Shown here: piece by piece, positions 1 through 18,233 of the stretch
Numbering within the stretch: position 1 is the stretch's first letter
How the letters are laid out: each line of letters opens with the position of its first letter
Origin: Nyssa sinensis
Lineage: Eukaryota; Streptophyta; Magnoliopsida; Cornales; Nyssaceae
Direction: 5' to 3'
Assembly: GCA_008638375.1 (NCBI GenBank)
Contig: CM018031.1
Location: forward strand, 62,517,688 to 62,581,687
Length of the DNA stretch: 64,000 bases
The notes under the pieces: generated by a model
Told to the model about the DNA's origin: nothing
The model's input: the letters and a program-made list of their open reading frames with translations, nothing else
The model's database searches: none
Made by a program: the position numbers and the translations under genes

Positions 1-60
1 ACTAGCGGGGGGAGAGACTTGAACCCAATTGCTCTAAAAACTTAAGCTGTTAAAGAACGG
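1..60 (-). repeat. possible retroelement fragment
   Basis: Read on the minus strand, this edge segment runs from a 'TTAACAGCTTAAG' stretch to 'GGGTTCAAGTCTC'. That arrangement is common around the primer-binding region of plant LTR retroelements and in tRNA-derived repeats. Only about 60 bases are available, so the identity is tentative. Confidence 0.25.
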
Positions 61-444
61 GACAACAATGTATATCAAGCTAACAATGCAAAAATACAGG
101 GCAAAATCCATTTGATGGTCACAGAAAAGCCTTCTTAAACTAGACCATCACACTTTCAGAATACCATCGCATGTTCGTGGGATTTTTCCCAAGAGAGAGA
201 AAGAGAGAGAGAATTAACTTGAGACCTGATGAGTTTTGAGTCTTGAGGCTCGCGTTGCACTTACTGTTCTTGGCATCACACTTGAATGGTTGCAGTCACA
301 GCCCTGCGTCGTCGCACAGTATTGTAGAACCGAGAATGAAAAAGTAGAAGCCCTAGCTCTGTCTCTGATTGGCTTATATATAGATCTGTACAACTAATTG
401 ATCCATTTTTGCTTTCTACAGCTCAGATTAATTGGAAATTTGGA

Positions 445-694
445 GTATAATATATTTATTATATGTTATAGGTTCGGATTTTTATCGGATTAGTTCAGTC
501 ATATCCGATCTATTTAACTAATGTAACTATCGGATTAAGATTAGATCGGGCCTATCGAATCTAAATAATATATTTATTATATGTTATAGGTTCAGATCTT
601 TATCGGTTTGGTTCAATCATATCTGGTTCAATCATATCCGATCTATATAACTAATGTAACTAGCGGATTTAGATTAGATTTGGTTATTGAATCT
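445..694. repeat. tandem duplication of about 120 bp
   Basis: Two adjacent copies (about 447-564 and 566-694) share the stretch 'ATATGTTATAGGTTC', then a 'TATCGG' core and 'ATATCCGATCTAT', and both finish with a GATTAGAT segment. The second copy carries a short internal duplication of 'GGTTCAATCATATC'. It lies upstream of the JmjC gene, in its promoter or leader region. Confidence 0.6.
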
Positions 695-899
695 AATCAT
701 GTCCACTGAATCCAGGATAATCAGATTGGATCTTGATAGCGATCCGATCCATTAACAGCCCTATTTGAGACTTGAGAGCATACCTAGCATGTGAAATGTC
801 TAATGCAAATTATGTGTAAACTTCTGCGACGATGTGGAGAGCCTTGGTTATTTGGAACTCTGGGGAAAATTCACGAGATTGATGCTTCTTCCACAACTA

Positions 900-1544
900 C
901 ACATTACACTATGTGTATTCACTGGTTTTGTTGATGATGGAATTTGCCAGATGGTCTAGTTTTATCAGTTGTGCTACCTGTGCCGAGAAAGATGAGAAGC
1001 AGAAGACACCTTCAGATCCAGCTTTCGTCATGCATCTCCACTGAGGTAACTGTAGAAGAACAGAAGAGAAGAGAAGCACATGAAGATTTAGATTGTCTGG
1101 TCAGTCCCCAGCCACTGTTGTGAAAGTGAAAACCAGACATGACTAAAGTCTTGTTGCATTGCATTATACATAACCCCTGGGTAGACATGTTCTGATTCTA
1201 TAAGTAATACCATTCATTCTCTTGTAAAACTCACAAAGTTTAACAGCATGTGCATGCATACTGCATACATCATGTTTTTTCTTGGGTATGCTGGTGTGTG
1301 TTAAGTACATTCTGAATATGTAAACATGGCTTCTTGTTGTTTTTTTATGTAATTTCAGTTTCGTTCATTCAATTGTTTGCAGCTAAATTTTCAGATCAAT
1401 ACTACAGTGAGAAGAGAGGTACTGTTTTTCACCAATATGTTCTCTATATTCTAATATGACACTGTTTCCTTTTCTAGTTTCAAAGAGTGACATTCTAATT
1501 TTATTGGTTTGGCATTCATTAATGTTTTCTATTCCTTCACAGAA
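900..1544 (+). promoter_or_regulatory. probable 5' leader of the JmjC gene
   Basis: This stretch has no long open frame. It holds two donor-like sites, after CTGAG at 1045 and after GAGAG at 1418. The acceptor ending at 1542 sits six bases before the chosen ATG. I infer two small untranslated exons spliced to the first coding exon. The first would contain a five-codon upstream ORF (ATG at about 1030). A TATATATAG stretch near 375 is a weak TATA candidate. Transcript data would be needed to confirm the leader. Confidence 0.35.
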
Positions 1545-1547
1545 CTG

Positions 1548-7897
<6,350 letters not shown>

Positions 7898-8690
7898 GTG
7901 TACAGTATTGAGAATAAGACTTGATGATTCTAATTTATTGCAAGTAAGATATTGATATTAGATAATTGATCTGTGTAAAGCTGAAGCTAGTGTTCTGTGT
8001 CTTATGTTGTTGATTGTATTATTTTGGCTATTTCATAGCATTTTCCTATAATGTCTCAGGTTGTATTTGGGAACAAAGATCAATGTGTTTAATAATTATT
8101 CACTACAAATGTGAAGTAACTTTGATCCTTTTCTCTGAGTATGCATGCTGTTTGTTAACCTGCTGGATTTATATGGGGTTGACTCTTTGAGATGATGGGT
8201 GCTAACGTTTTAAATTTTTTGTTGATGCGGATGTCATGATTTGGAGGGAGTCAAAGAATAGAGTTGTTCGGATTGGGTCTATATTGGGGGCACTGATATT
8301 TGTGAAAAGGAAATAAAGAATTTCTTGAAGCTAAATATTTGTCTGACTCTTCAAAGTCTTGGAATAACTCAGGCGAGAATTTTCTTCTCGGTTATTATTT
8401 TCTATCATCATCATTGCTGTTGTTATTATTATTGTTTTGAGGAAGGTGGTGGTTGTTATTCTTGTTATTTTTATTAATGTGGACTCCATAGATGATTTGC
8501 ATTTGGAAAGCATTGTACTGCTCTCAGCCAATATCTTCAGTGGAGTTGTTGGAACTGGTTGCCTTTTCCTCATGCTGTTTGTTTTCGCTGTTGTAAAATA
8601 TAGGAGTCTGATAAGATGTTTTCATGTTAAGATCCAAAATTATGTTATGATTCTTCAGAATCTATGGATGCAGAATCATAAACTATGGAT
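7898..8690. other. 3' flank of the JmjC gene, no gene seen
   Basis: This stretch probably contains the 3' untranslated region and poly-A site of the JmjC gene in its first few hundred bases. I looked for FYRN or FYRC remnants in all frames and found none. Short frames here show no recognisable domain. A (TTATTATT)-rich stretch lies at about 8395-8440. Confidence 0.4.
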
Positions 8691-9831
8691 GGTTCTCCCA
8701 TGCATAAACTAGGCATAGAGTTGGGAGGATTGGTGTTACTTGTTTCTCACCTCCTCTTTGCTGATGACACTATCATTTTTGTGGGGTTGAGGAGCAATGG
8801 AGATATCTTCATTGTGTCCTTTGTATTCTGAGACTTACTGGTTTGAGCGTAAATTTGGAAAAATTCAGAGTTTATCCTACTGGGTGATGTGGAGATGAAT
8901 TCGTTGGCTGCTAATTTATGTTATAGAGTGCTGGGTTACCTTTGGACTCACAGTTTATGCTAAAGTGGTTTGGGACTTGGTTATTGAAAGAAAATTGGTG
9001 GGATGAAAGAGAATATCTATCCGAAGGGGGGGTGGGGGGACTGACTTTGATAAACCTCTCCGATCTGTCAACTTACTCATGTCTATCTTCACCATTCCTG
9101 TGATAGTTGCTAGGAGATTGGAGAGAATTCGGGACTTCTTATGGGATGGTTTGGGGAATTCAAATACCATCCAGTGAATTGGGATTCTGTATGCTTACCT
9201 ATAAAAGAAAGGGTTTGGGGATTAGGAAGTTTAGGCAATTTAATCAGGCTCTTTCGGACAAGTGGTTATGGTGTTATGCTTGTGAATCTAATGGTCTATG
9301 GAAGAAAGTGGTGGAAGGAAAACATGGGAATGGGCAGGGAAAGTGGTGCTCAATTCCCATTGCAAGTACTTGTGGCGTGGGCATGTGGAAGAGGATTAGA
9401 GAGGGTTGAGAGGAGTTTTTATGTGTGTTTTGTTGTTAGTGAGGGTAGGAGGGTGCATTTTGGTAGGATGTTTGGTGTGATCAGGGCCTTGTTGCAGGAT
9501 CAGTTCTCGGATTTTTATGCCATTGTTGTAACAAGGAGGCCACAGTGGCAGATTATTTATCTATCTCTGATGGGATAATTGTGTGGAATCCTTATTTTAT
9601 CAGATATTTTCAGGATTGGAAGCCAGAGCAGGTGGGAGCTTTTATGGAGTGCCCCTGTGATGCATCAATAGCTGAGGTTGAGAGGATGTTATATGTTGGA
9701 AGAAAAATAGGAGTGGAAAATTTTCGATGAAGTCCTATTATCAGGTGTTGATTAGGCCGGGTAGACAAGACTTACCTTAGAAAGGAATTTGCGTGCCAAA
9801 TTACCATCCAATGCCTTTTTTTGGAGTGAAT

Positions 9832-11912
9832 TATACTGACCTCCACTAAGTTTCTCATAGCACGCAAACTTTTAGTTTCTGAAATTACACTGCACTCTCT
9901 TATTAGGGGTGTTGGCTTGATGCCCTTAACAGTGAATGTGAATTCACAAAAACTGCCCCCAATGTTTCATTCGTTTTCTGCATCAGAATGTCAACTTATA
10001 TGGAATGACTATTATACCTTGAAAGACTCATCCCTTTATATGTGAGAGAATATCTAAACTTCAGTTCATAGTTTCCCCTAAATCGATTACTATTCATCGT
10101 CATCAAAATCTAAGCTTTCCTCCTCCCTTTTAGCTAATTATGAGGGTTCCATCTGGGTATCTGTTAAATTACAGGTTATGGTAACTATTGCCTCAACTTA
10201 TTTAATGTCTTCATTCTAGTTCAGGAATATACATGCCATAGCCTTGTCTTTTTTTCTACTGTTTCCTTCCCTTATTCTTCAATTTGTTCCCAAACTAAAT
10301 GTACGATTATGGTTGGCCATGGATATCTCCTTCTAGCTGGATGCTTCTACATTTTGAAACCTTAATTTTTAATCTGGGACCTGGTTGTCCAAAATTGTTG
10401 ATATTTTTCCTCTCAATTTGTTTCTGTTGATACCCTTAGGATGCTTTGGCAGAGTTGATTGTCAATACCTGAACAGCTGTTGCCTATTAGTGAATTATTG
10501 CCGGCTAACATCAGAAACCTGATTGTTAAATAGAAATAGAATCTTTCCTGGAGCATTCATGGTGTCTTTGTTGACCTTTTTTTGTGCATTTCTTTTAAAT
10601 AAATTTGTTACTATCTCAAATGCCTTGAATTTATTTAATACTGCAGAATAGTTAATCAGTTCTGTCTTTTAAAAAAAATATATATTTTCTCTTTTGGAAA
10701 GTCAAACGAAGTTGCCACAATAAGCTGGTTGAGGAGACATATACAGACACACGTACGATTATCAAATATAATGGTTGAGAAGCAGTAGCACATTTGTATG
10801 CAAAAGCTGAGAAGAATTTTGGGACACTTATAAAATACTGAGGTTCACAGACGCAGGTTTGTGCATGCGCGCAGCTTCTTATATCTACATTTTATTGGTT
10901 CCTGTGTTCAACACCCTCTATTCTAGTCAAATGCTAAATCTTATGATCGTGTCCATGCCTCCACAGTCAACAGTGTAATTTATCTATAGGTTTGCTCTGT
11001 ATTCTGTAGTCTTCAAAAGTAGTATCCTCGAATCTATAAGTTTGGCTGTTGCAATCACTAATATGGCAAACCACCGAAGTCCTGTCTTGCCATGTTCTTC
11101 TTGCTTATCCCACATCACATTGCCATAAAAAAATGTTAGTGTCCATTTGTTTTCACAACATTTTGTTTATCCATTATTTTTTCTGCTTGCTTCCTTTATA
11201 GACTAATATTCTAACTTTTCATAATTGATGGTGTTACATTGATAATTCATGTAAATGACTCAATTCATTTCTTTTTCCCTGATACATATCTTCCATTAGG
11301 AAGACTGCATTACAGGAGGTGTCTTATAATCAGTGCATTATATTTTGTGTATTTATACATATGCATTCAAAATTGCCTAATTTTTGTGTAATCATTTATA
11401 CATGTGTGTGTGTTTATGTATATACTAATGTATTTTTTCTAATTTCACTAACTTTTTAATGTGTATTTACGTGTGCACACACACACGCATGATTATTTAT
11501 GTACATAAGCACGTGCACACTGTGTGTATATATGTATATATAAGATAGTTAGAGAGGAAGAAAACACAGAGACGGGGAGAGAGAGAGAGAGAGAGAGAGA
11601 GAGTTACCTCGGTTGGAGAGGGGATCTTTGTGAGGTGTGAGAGAATCCGGAGGGGAGTTTTGTTTAATATTATATTCAAGAGAAATAATAATTTTCTCAT
11701 GTAAAGTAGTGGTACTGATGTCACTTGGCCAAGTCTAAAGGGTATTTGGGGGTTGAAAATATGAATAAATGTGCAGATTGTGATGCAGAGACGGGACAAC
11801 AGCAGGGGTGAAGTGTTACATAAATCTGTCTGACAGGACAATACAGTGTAATTTCAGAAACCTCAGAATTTCGTTTGTCTACAATTACAGAAATCCTAGG
11901 AGAGGTCAGTAT
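9832..11912. mobile_element. 2.1-kb element with terminal inverted repeats, nested in the LINE
   Basis: The left end (9832-9892) begins ATACTGACCTC and reaches TTTCTGAAATTACACTG. The right end read in reverse (11912-11845) also begins ATACTGACCTC and reaches TTTCTGAAATTACACTG, with moderate divergence between the anchors. The arms are about 60-70 bp. The element splits the LINE reading between its FFWS-like and zinc-finger segments. The interior has no long coding frame, a (GA)n run at 11575-11604 and (TG)-rich repeats at 11400-11530. It is a non-autonomous DNA transposon by structure; the superfamily is uncertain, possibly Mutator-like. Confidence 0.65.
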
Positions 11913-12551
11913 TATTTACTCTTCTTTTTGTATATGTGTATATGTATGTGCACTACAAACTATAGATGTCGTGTTAACTATTTATAATTTGGTGATAGAG
12001 GGAAGATGTTTCCTAATTGGCGTTGCATATGCAAAAGGGCAGAGGAGTTGGTAGATCATTTGCTTCTCCATTGTGAGGTAGATTCATTTGTAAAGTTTTT
12101 TTTTTGGTTTGGGTGGAGGGGTCTAACACTTATTTTTGTAAGTTGTCTTTTTTTTTTTGGGTATATTTTTTGCCTTTCTTGGGCGTTTTATTGACATTAC
12201 ACTTGCAAAAAAAAATTGTGTTATGCCCACTTCCATGATGGAGCTTACTTTAGGGGTTGCTTTAATAGGCGGGTTGTTCTAATAGGTGGGGTTTGGGAGG
12301 TGGTTTTCGTGTCTTTGATGTGGAGTATTTGGAGGAAAAGAAACCACAAGACTGTTGAAGATGTATAGAGTATGTTTATAGAATTGAAGTGACTGATGCT
12401 CGCTACTTTAAATTCTTGAATGAGAGGAAAATTAATTATTAGATGCATTATTTTTTTTTTTTTGTAGTTTTTTTAGATGATTTGTGTTTTTGAGGAGCTC
12501 TTTTTTGTTGATGCTATACATGTGTACATGGGCGATGTCTCCTTAGTGTAT

Positions 12552-12899
12552 CCTATAGTTACACTGATCTCCCTTTTGATATATGACAATTAATAGTATC
12601 TTATTACACTAACTTCGGTGTCAAAATTGTCAGGAGACAGCTATTAATTTATTGATTTATCTTTAGGAATAATTACACTGATTTTCCTTGTAATATCTAA
12701 TAATTATAAAGACATTCCCTGTGATCTCTGTAACGATAAAAGAAATCAATGTAATATATAAGGAAAAAATTTGGTTGAAATCTTAACACCATTAATGAGG
12801 GATTTTATATGGAGGAGAGAATATGTATATTGTTAGTATAACAAAGGGGAGGACCAATGTAATTTCAGGTCCTGTAATTGTTAGGAGAGTTCAGTATAC
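12552..12899. mobile_element. short inverted-repeat element near the LINE 3' end
   Basis: The left end reads TTACACTGATCTCCC. The right end, in reverse, reads TATACTGAACTCTCC. These resemble each other and the arms of the 9832-11912 and 16914-17414 elements. The interior repeats the motif AATTACACTGATTTTCC at about 12668. It has no coding capacity. The LINE 3' finish lies immediately beyond it, which supports an insertion. Confidence 0.5.
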
Positions 12900-12959
12900 A
12901 TGTCCCATCTTTTAATGATACTTTTGCTTTGCTTGTCAAAAATAGAAGTCTGTGTTATT

Positions 12960-14858
12960 GTAAATTAATTTTCTTCTTTTGAGGAATTGCTTATATTACC
13001 GAGAGTGAGTTTATCCCTTGTACAGAGATGAGAGACCTAGTTCATTTTTTTGGCTGGAACTACAGCTGGTAAATTGTGTGAATACAAGTAATTCATCTTC
13101 TAACATGGTAGAATATCTCTTTTAGGCTTGTTAGTATTTAGGTTCATTTCTTCTGCTGTTACATGTGCGTGTTGATTCTGCGATTTTTCCTGGCAAATGC
13201 ATGGATATAAATTGTTGCTTTACTATAAAGCCAACTGATTCAAGAACCATTTTTGGCAAACCTGGTTGATAATCTTCCATTACCATCCGAATTTTTACAA
13301 TTTCATAGTCAGCGTGTATCAGGATCAACAATTCTTAAATCTTAAGCCCTATTTATTTTTGAAATTTTTGGGCACCTTAACTCATTTGCTTTGTTCTATC
13401 AACGTCTTCCACTTTATTATTCGGTTTGTGTTATGATATAACTGGGATCAACCATATGAGGTATGACCTCAGAACATTGTCCATGAGATGAGATATCTCT
13501 CATTGCTTACTTCTCTACTTTTAATTGGTTTGTGTGTGTTTATATGATTATGAGCTTAAAATTTATGAAAGGAGAAATCAGTTTATGTTTTGGATTTTGA
13601 TGGAAGAAAGTTTGTCTTACAGATCAACAGCTAGGTCATTCCTTCTGTTTCAAGATGCTATTCTATCTGGGAAAGCTTTACTTCCTACGTCATTCATTCA
13701 CTTCTCTGGTCTTGTTGAAGCTGCATTCAACTTACACGACGCTCAGTCCCTGCTTCCTGTCGAGGCATTGGTCTTCATTGCACTCAGAATTGAACATCCT
13801 TTGAAAACTAATGTAAGAACAAAACTCAGCTGCATATTCAAATTCCAACAGGTACAAAGAATCATCCTATAAATGGCATGTAGAAATAGATACAAAAAAA
13901 CTTTTGCAGAGATCACAGGCCCGTCAAAACTAATCCATGTAGTGTGACAACATTGCTAATCAACACATTCTAATTATTGATAACAGGCAAGAATTTGGAC
14001 AGGAGATGGTGCTGACTCCATCTCTGCGTCGCCTCTTACCACCATGGCATTTGGACTATTATTCTTGGGTTTCTGGTATTGCCAAAAAGGGTGAAAATAC
14101 CTGGCTTTTTCAGACTACAAAATCACTGCAAAGCTCTGAATTCAAATAACCTCTAGCAATCAAATTTTGTAAATTGTAATTGTAGGTTGGAAAAAATGAG
14201 GTTTTGTAGGTGATTCATTTCTGAATGCATGCTTATTTAATAAGATCCGATTTTTCTTTCTTCTCTTTCTTTTTTTTTCCAATACCTGTTGCACATTTCC
14301 CCCTGCTGTGAGCTTGAAAATGCCTTGCTCACTAGCCTTAAAAGTTCGCCATAAATCTTCATCTGTGGATGTCCCAATTAGATGGTACTCATCATCAACA
14401 AGAAGGCATTCCAGTCCCATGAGCTGATCCATTCTAAGATATCCTTCTTTGCACACTGGAAGCTCATCTTACTTTTTCATACATCTTTTACCTCCAATTC
14501 TAATTATTCAGCCCATTGAGCAACGATTTGAAGTTCTTGAGTTTTTATTTATTTTTGTTTTATTTGAGCTATCAATAAACAGGAAATAAACCATTCAGCT
14601 TCTTTTTCCTTGGAAAAATTAGGGATCCAAATGAAACAGGATAGTTCAGTCCTGAGAATAACTGGCAGCATACGACATCATAAAAACATAACTGATTTCT
14701 GATCATATTATCCAAAACAATTAGAATTCTGCAATCTACATTATACTGATCATTGATAAAATAGATATAGTATACATGTATATAAATTTATTTGTATGTG
14801 TGGACTTCCATCAAAATTAAGTCAGGTTATATACGCGTATAAAAATGTATGTATATGC
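12960..14858. other. unassigned stretch with exon-like fragments
   Basis: A frame at about 13615-13812 on the plus strand is free of stops and ends at a strong donor (AAT followed by GTAAGA). An acceptor follows at 13987, after which the phase-0 reading closes at a TGA near 14096. On the minus strand, 14456-14160 has an open frame with a [18 protein letters not shown] segment that faintly recalls a CBS-domain strand-helix pattern. I do not recognise either protein. They may be pieces of a decayed gene. Nothing else is seen here. Confidence 0.25.
13622..14097 (+). pseudogene. possible two-exon gene fragment, unknown
   Basis: Segment 13622-13812 reads STARSFLLFQDAILSGKALL onward to RIEHPLKTN, then meets a consensus donor. 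Segment 13988-14097 continues in phase 0 with ARIWTGDGADSISAS and closes at TGA. The second segment has a short hydrophobic run (MAFGLLFLGFWYC). No start codon or upstream exons can be placed and no family comes to mind. It could be a real terminal part of an unknown gene, a decayed copy, or antisense reading of another sequence. Confidence 0.2.
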
Positions 14859-15265
14859 ATGGGCTTCCATCAAAAGCTATTCAAATTCTCCCGGCTGGGT
14901 GGTTCACCGGATATTTCTGTGCCCCAATCAAAAGCAATCACCACCGTAATCCCAAAAACGCAGTCAAGGAGACTTGTACGAGATCAAAGGGGCACGATTC
15001 CCTCTCCAATACGAAATGTACATTCCCATCACAAACATCCCCGATTAAATTCCGCTGTTAAGAATTCTGAAAAAGGTGAGAGAAAACCCATTTTTTAGGA
15101 TTTTGGTTTTGAATTTGTTGGGTGTTCTTTTTGTTTTTGAAATATAGTTCTGTTATGATTTATGCGGGGCAACTCAATTGGTTCTTTTTTGCAGGAAGTC
15201 TGAGACTGGCCTGGATGGCTGGGATTATTCGGTGGCACCTGACACGAAAAATCAGACAGTGCTGA
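14859..15265 (+). CDS. hypothetical small two-exon protein
   Basis: An ATG at 14859 opens a frame to a GGTGAGA donor at 15075. A pyrimidine-rich acceptor (TTTTTTGCAG) ends at 15194, and the joined frame closes at TGA 15263-15265. The product would be about 95 residues, basic, with a RRLVRDQRGTIPSP segment and a C-terminal LRLAWMAGIIRWHLTRKIR amphipathic stretch. I do not recognise it. It is supported by consistent splice sites and higher GC than its surroundings. It may still be chance. Confidence 0.25.
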
Positions 15266-15627
15266 GATGATTTGATACCATGCCAGCGTCCTCATATTTT
15301 CAGAGACGGTTATGCAATGGATTTCGGAGTAAGGTTTGATGCATTCGTATTGTTGAACTGGGTTCCAATTCCAAGTATTCAAAATATAAATATGAAAGAT
15401 TCCAAGGGAAAAAAATGGAACATATATTAAATATAAATATGAATGAAATTAAAGAAAAATCTATGACCCAATAGGACAAATTGGATCTGTTATATCATAT
15501 CTAGTTAAGATGATGATTTTGGGCATCAGGCCTGACCCATAGTAGAGGGTACAGACACTTCTAACTGTTTCTGTTGTCGACCCGTCGTTCCATCTACCTA
15601 CTCATCTATCATATCTGTATCATCCTA

Positions 15628-15661
<34 letters not shown>

Positions 15662-15677
15662 ATGTTTGTATGTCATC

Positions 15678-15709
<32 letters not shown>

Positions 15710-16913
15710 GTGGACACCGTCCCCCAAGATTAGAGAAATATATTTTTTCAACTAGGATTTATTATTATTTAGATGTTGTTGTGATAATTTCAAACTGCCC
15801 CCTTGAACCCTCACGATTTTTGAAGTCCATGAATTTTTCTCTTAATTGTTTGATGGTATCCATGATCAGTCAAGGAGGTGACCATACTATTTGGTCAACC
15901 CGTTCACGACTACAATGTGCATTGCATTATATATATATATATATATATGATGAGAGAGAGAGTGGACACAGAATCCATAAATAAAGTTCGGCAAAGCTTT
16001 TGTTAAGCAGGCAGTGGTCTTGTGATTGATTATGCAGGAATTCGGTGCAGAAAGTCGTCCCGTCCGTACTAGTGTAAAGAGTGGTCTGCACTCTTGTTCA
16101 CCATTGACCGTGGAGATTTGTGCCTCTGAAATTTCTGAAACTCTTAATGAGTTTGCCTAAATATGTATGTAGATAACGTAGAGCAAGGACCACACTGATT
16201 AAGATGGTTGATGCTGCGTGCTTGCAATAATGAACCCTTCTTCACTGTTACATCTAATGATGTGAGTACACACACAGCAGTAACATGATTAATGGTGGTC
16301 CTGACTGGAATAACTTGGAGAATATCGGCACTCACCTCACCGGCCGGTCGTGACTAGGTCTTCAAATCCTAAAACCTCGTTCAATAGGAGGTGTCTACAT
16401 CTCTCTTCTTCTTCTTGAACAATAGCATACTACAGTCATAAAAGTTGAAGCTTTGCGAGTTGATTAGTGCGTGTGCATGTGTTGTGTGCTCATTTGATTT
16501 GTGTGTATCAGCTAATTCGTAAAGATCATATGAATTTTTCTTATTTACTGACGTCGTTGTTTGGATATTAGTAGATACCTTTTAGTATATACGGGTGTTA
16601 ATTAATTTAACCTTTTAGTAATAATTAATTAAGTTTTTTAAACTCATTTGACATGATTAGCACTAATAAATTTTATTAATTAGTATCAAAAGACTAAATT
16701 TATTAATACTCGAATAGTTATGTCAACAAGTAAAAAAATTTAGTAAAATACTATGATAAAAATAACATTATTCTTTTTGAAATGGCGATTTTAAAGGCAT
16801 CTTTTTCAAAACGCTCATTTTGGATAAAATTTTTAGTTTAAAGGTAATTATTACTTTTTTAAAAGTTGTATGAGTCAAAAATTAACTTAAAAAATGCATG
16901 AGTTACAAAATAA
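15266..16913. other. intergenic stretch with microsatellites, no gene seen
   Basis: This stretch holds (TA)n/(TG)n at 15629-15660, (GT)n at 15681-15709 and (AT)n at about 15930-15948 followed by a short GA run. The open frame across 15574-15984 is created by these repeats, not by a gene. From about 16540 the sequence is very AT-rich. Confidence 0.5.
15629..15709. repeat. compound (TA)n(TG)n ... (GT)n microsatellite
   Basis: Alternating TA then TG units at 15629-15660 are followed after about 20 bases by a GT run to 15709. It is a compound dinucleotide repeat, potentially polymorphic. Confidence 0.85.
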
Positions 16914-17414
16914 AAGGTAAATCACATTGATCTCTCCCCTCAGTTTTTTGAAATTATATTGATCTTTTTTAAAGTTTTTAAAATTACACTGACTTCTTTT
17001 ACTTTATTTGACAATATACAAATATCCCTTCTAGTTAAAATCTTTCTTCAAAATGTAAAAACTGTTCTTTTTATTTATTTATTTTTACATTATTTCAATT
17101 TTGACTTAATGTTTTTAATTTTTTTATTTTATAAAAAAATAAATTTAAGGTAAATAACTTATTTTTAATTTATATAAATTTAAATTTAAAGTTTTTATCA
17201 ATATTTATTTAAAAAATAAAAAGAAATTAGTCAAAACTTTAAAAAAACTAAAAAGAAAAACATAAAATGGCAATTTGGTCATTTTGAAAAAAAAATTGGC
17301 TAAAGGAGATATTTGTATATTGTCAGGTAGAGTGAGAGAGGCTACTGTAATTTTATAAATTTCAAGAAATATTAATAAAATAAATTTCAAAAAGACTTCA
17401 GTGTAATTTATCTC
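16914..17414. mobile_element. MITE-like element with about 140-bp inverted arms
   Basis: The left arm begins GGTAAATCACATTGATCTC and contains AAAATTACACTGACTTC and TGACAATATACAAATATC (about 17007-17027). The right arm, read in reverse from 17412, begins GATAAATTACACTGAAGTC and contains AAAATTACAGTAGCCTC and the identical TGACAATATACAAATATC. The arms match over about 140 bp, with an AT-rich centre and no coding frame. This is a foldback or Mutator-like MITE by structure. Confidence 0.7.
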
Positions 17415-18233
17415 AAAATAAACTACATTGGTATCCTCAAAAATTTTGATAAGAACATTTAAAAATGGCTTAGTCACTTTCACTATTATTGCTTAACTTG
17501 AATTCAGATCTAATATTATAGCAATAGTTAATTGAGAGAGTAAAAGATATTGTATTTAAATATGTATAATAATAACTTAATATAGAATATTCCACTTATC
17601 CACATTTCTATAGGTAGTATAATATATATATATATATATATATATAAAAGGGTAAAGAACATCAAATTTTAATGTTTGTGGCTTACGCATTATCTATCAA
17701 TTGCCGTATTATACGTGTACAATGACAAACTTCATATGATTACGTGCTTTTAGTTTACTCGATGAATTCTTTGTTTTACAAAGATGTTGTATCAATTTTA
17801 ATGTATAGTGCTTGAAACGAAGTTTTTAACTGTGGATTTATTGGCTATTTCCATAATCGTATATTGATATGGAAATAATCATAAAAAATGAGAGGGGACA
17901 ATTATCCCTTTGGCACACACTAGCCTTGTCCCTGGTTATGAGCTAGATACTTGTACATATGAGTTATATCACATGTCATCCCTCATCCATTTATTCATTA
18001 ACACGTCTACTACTCATCTAGTGACACGTGTCCATGTTAGAGATTTATGGTCTTAAGCTCTAGCTTGTAAGAATCTAGATAAAGGATAGCTCCTAGGCCA
18101 TTGAGTAGTAAAAGAGTCTCTTCTTGGAGCATTCACAGCGACTGTGTTAGTGTTAACTGTTAGTCAATAAGCAAAAGAGTTATTCAAATGAACAAGTTAA
18201 ATGTTAGAGGTGGATCTTATTCATCATCTGTAA
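17415..18233. other. AT-rich intergenic stretch, no gene seen
   Basis: I see no coding frame or RNA gene. An (AT)n run lies at about 17622-17645. A moderately GC-richer segment (about 17880-18180) could be an old repeat, but I could not define its ends. Confidence 0.4.

Larger units (their letters stand above)
8695..12950 (+). mobile_element. decayed L1-type LINE, interrupted twice
   Basis: The frame around 8735-8780 reads SHLLFADDTIIF, the reverse transcriptase FADD box. Further on come SVNLLMSIFTIPV-like and ARRLERI..FLWDG segments (9060-9150), NWDSVCLPIKE and KWLWCYACESNGLWKKVVE (about 9175-9320), and FSMKSYYQVL (about 9720-9750). The zinc-finger-like tail CICKRAEELVDHLLLHC lies at 12024-12075 and MWSIWRKRNHKT at about 12320-12350. 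The 3' end near 12930-12950 has the usual 'ACTTATCAAAA'-like finish. The order is that of plant L1 ORF2 C-terminal halves. Many stops and frameshifts show that it is dead. Segments 9832-11912 and 12552-12899 are later insertions. The 5' half is missing. Confidence 0.8.

Noticed and set aside
15574..15984. Plus-strand frame of 136 codons
   Set aside because: It is built mainly from (TA)n, (TG)n and (AT)n repeats. The residues are repeat translations.
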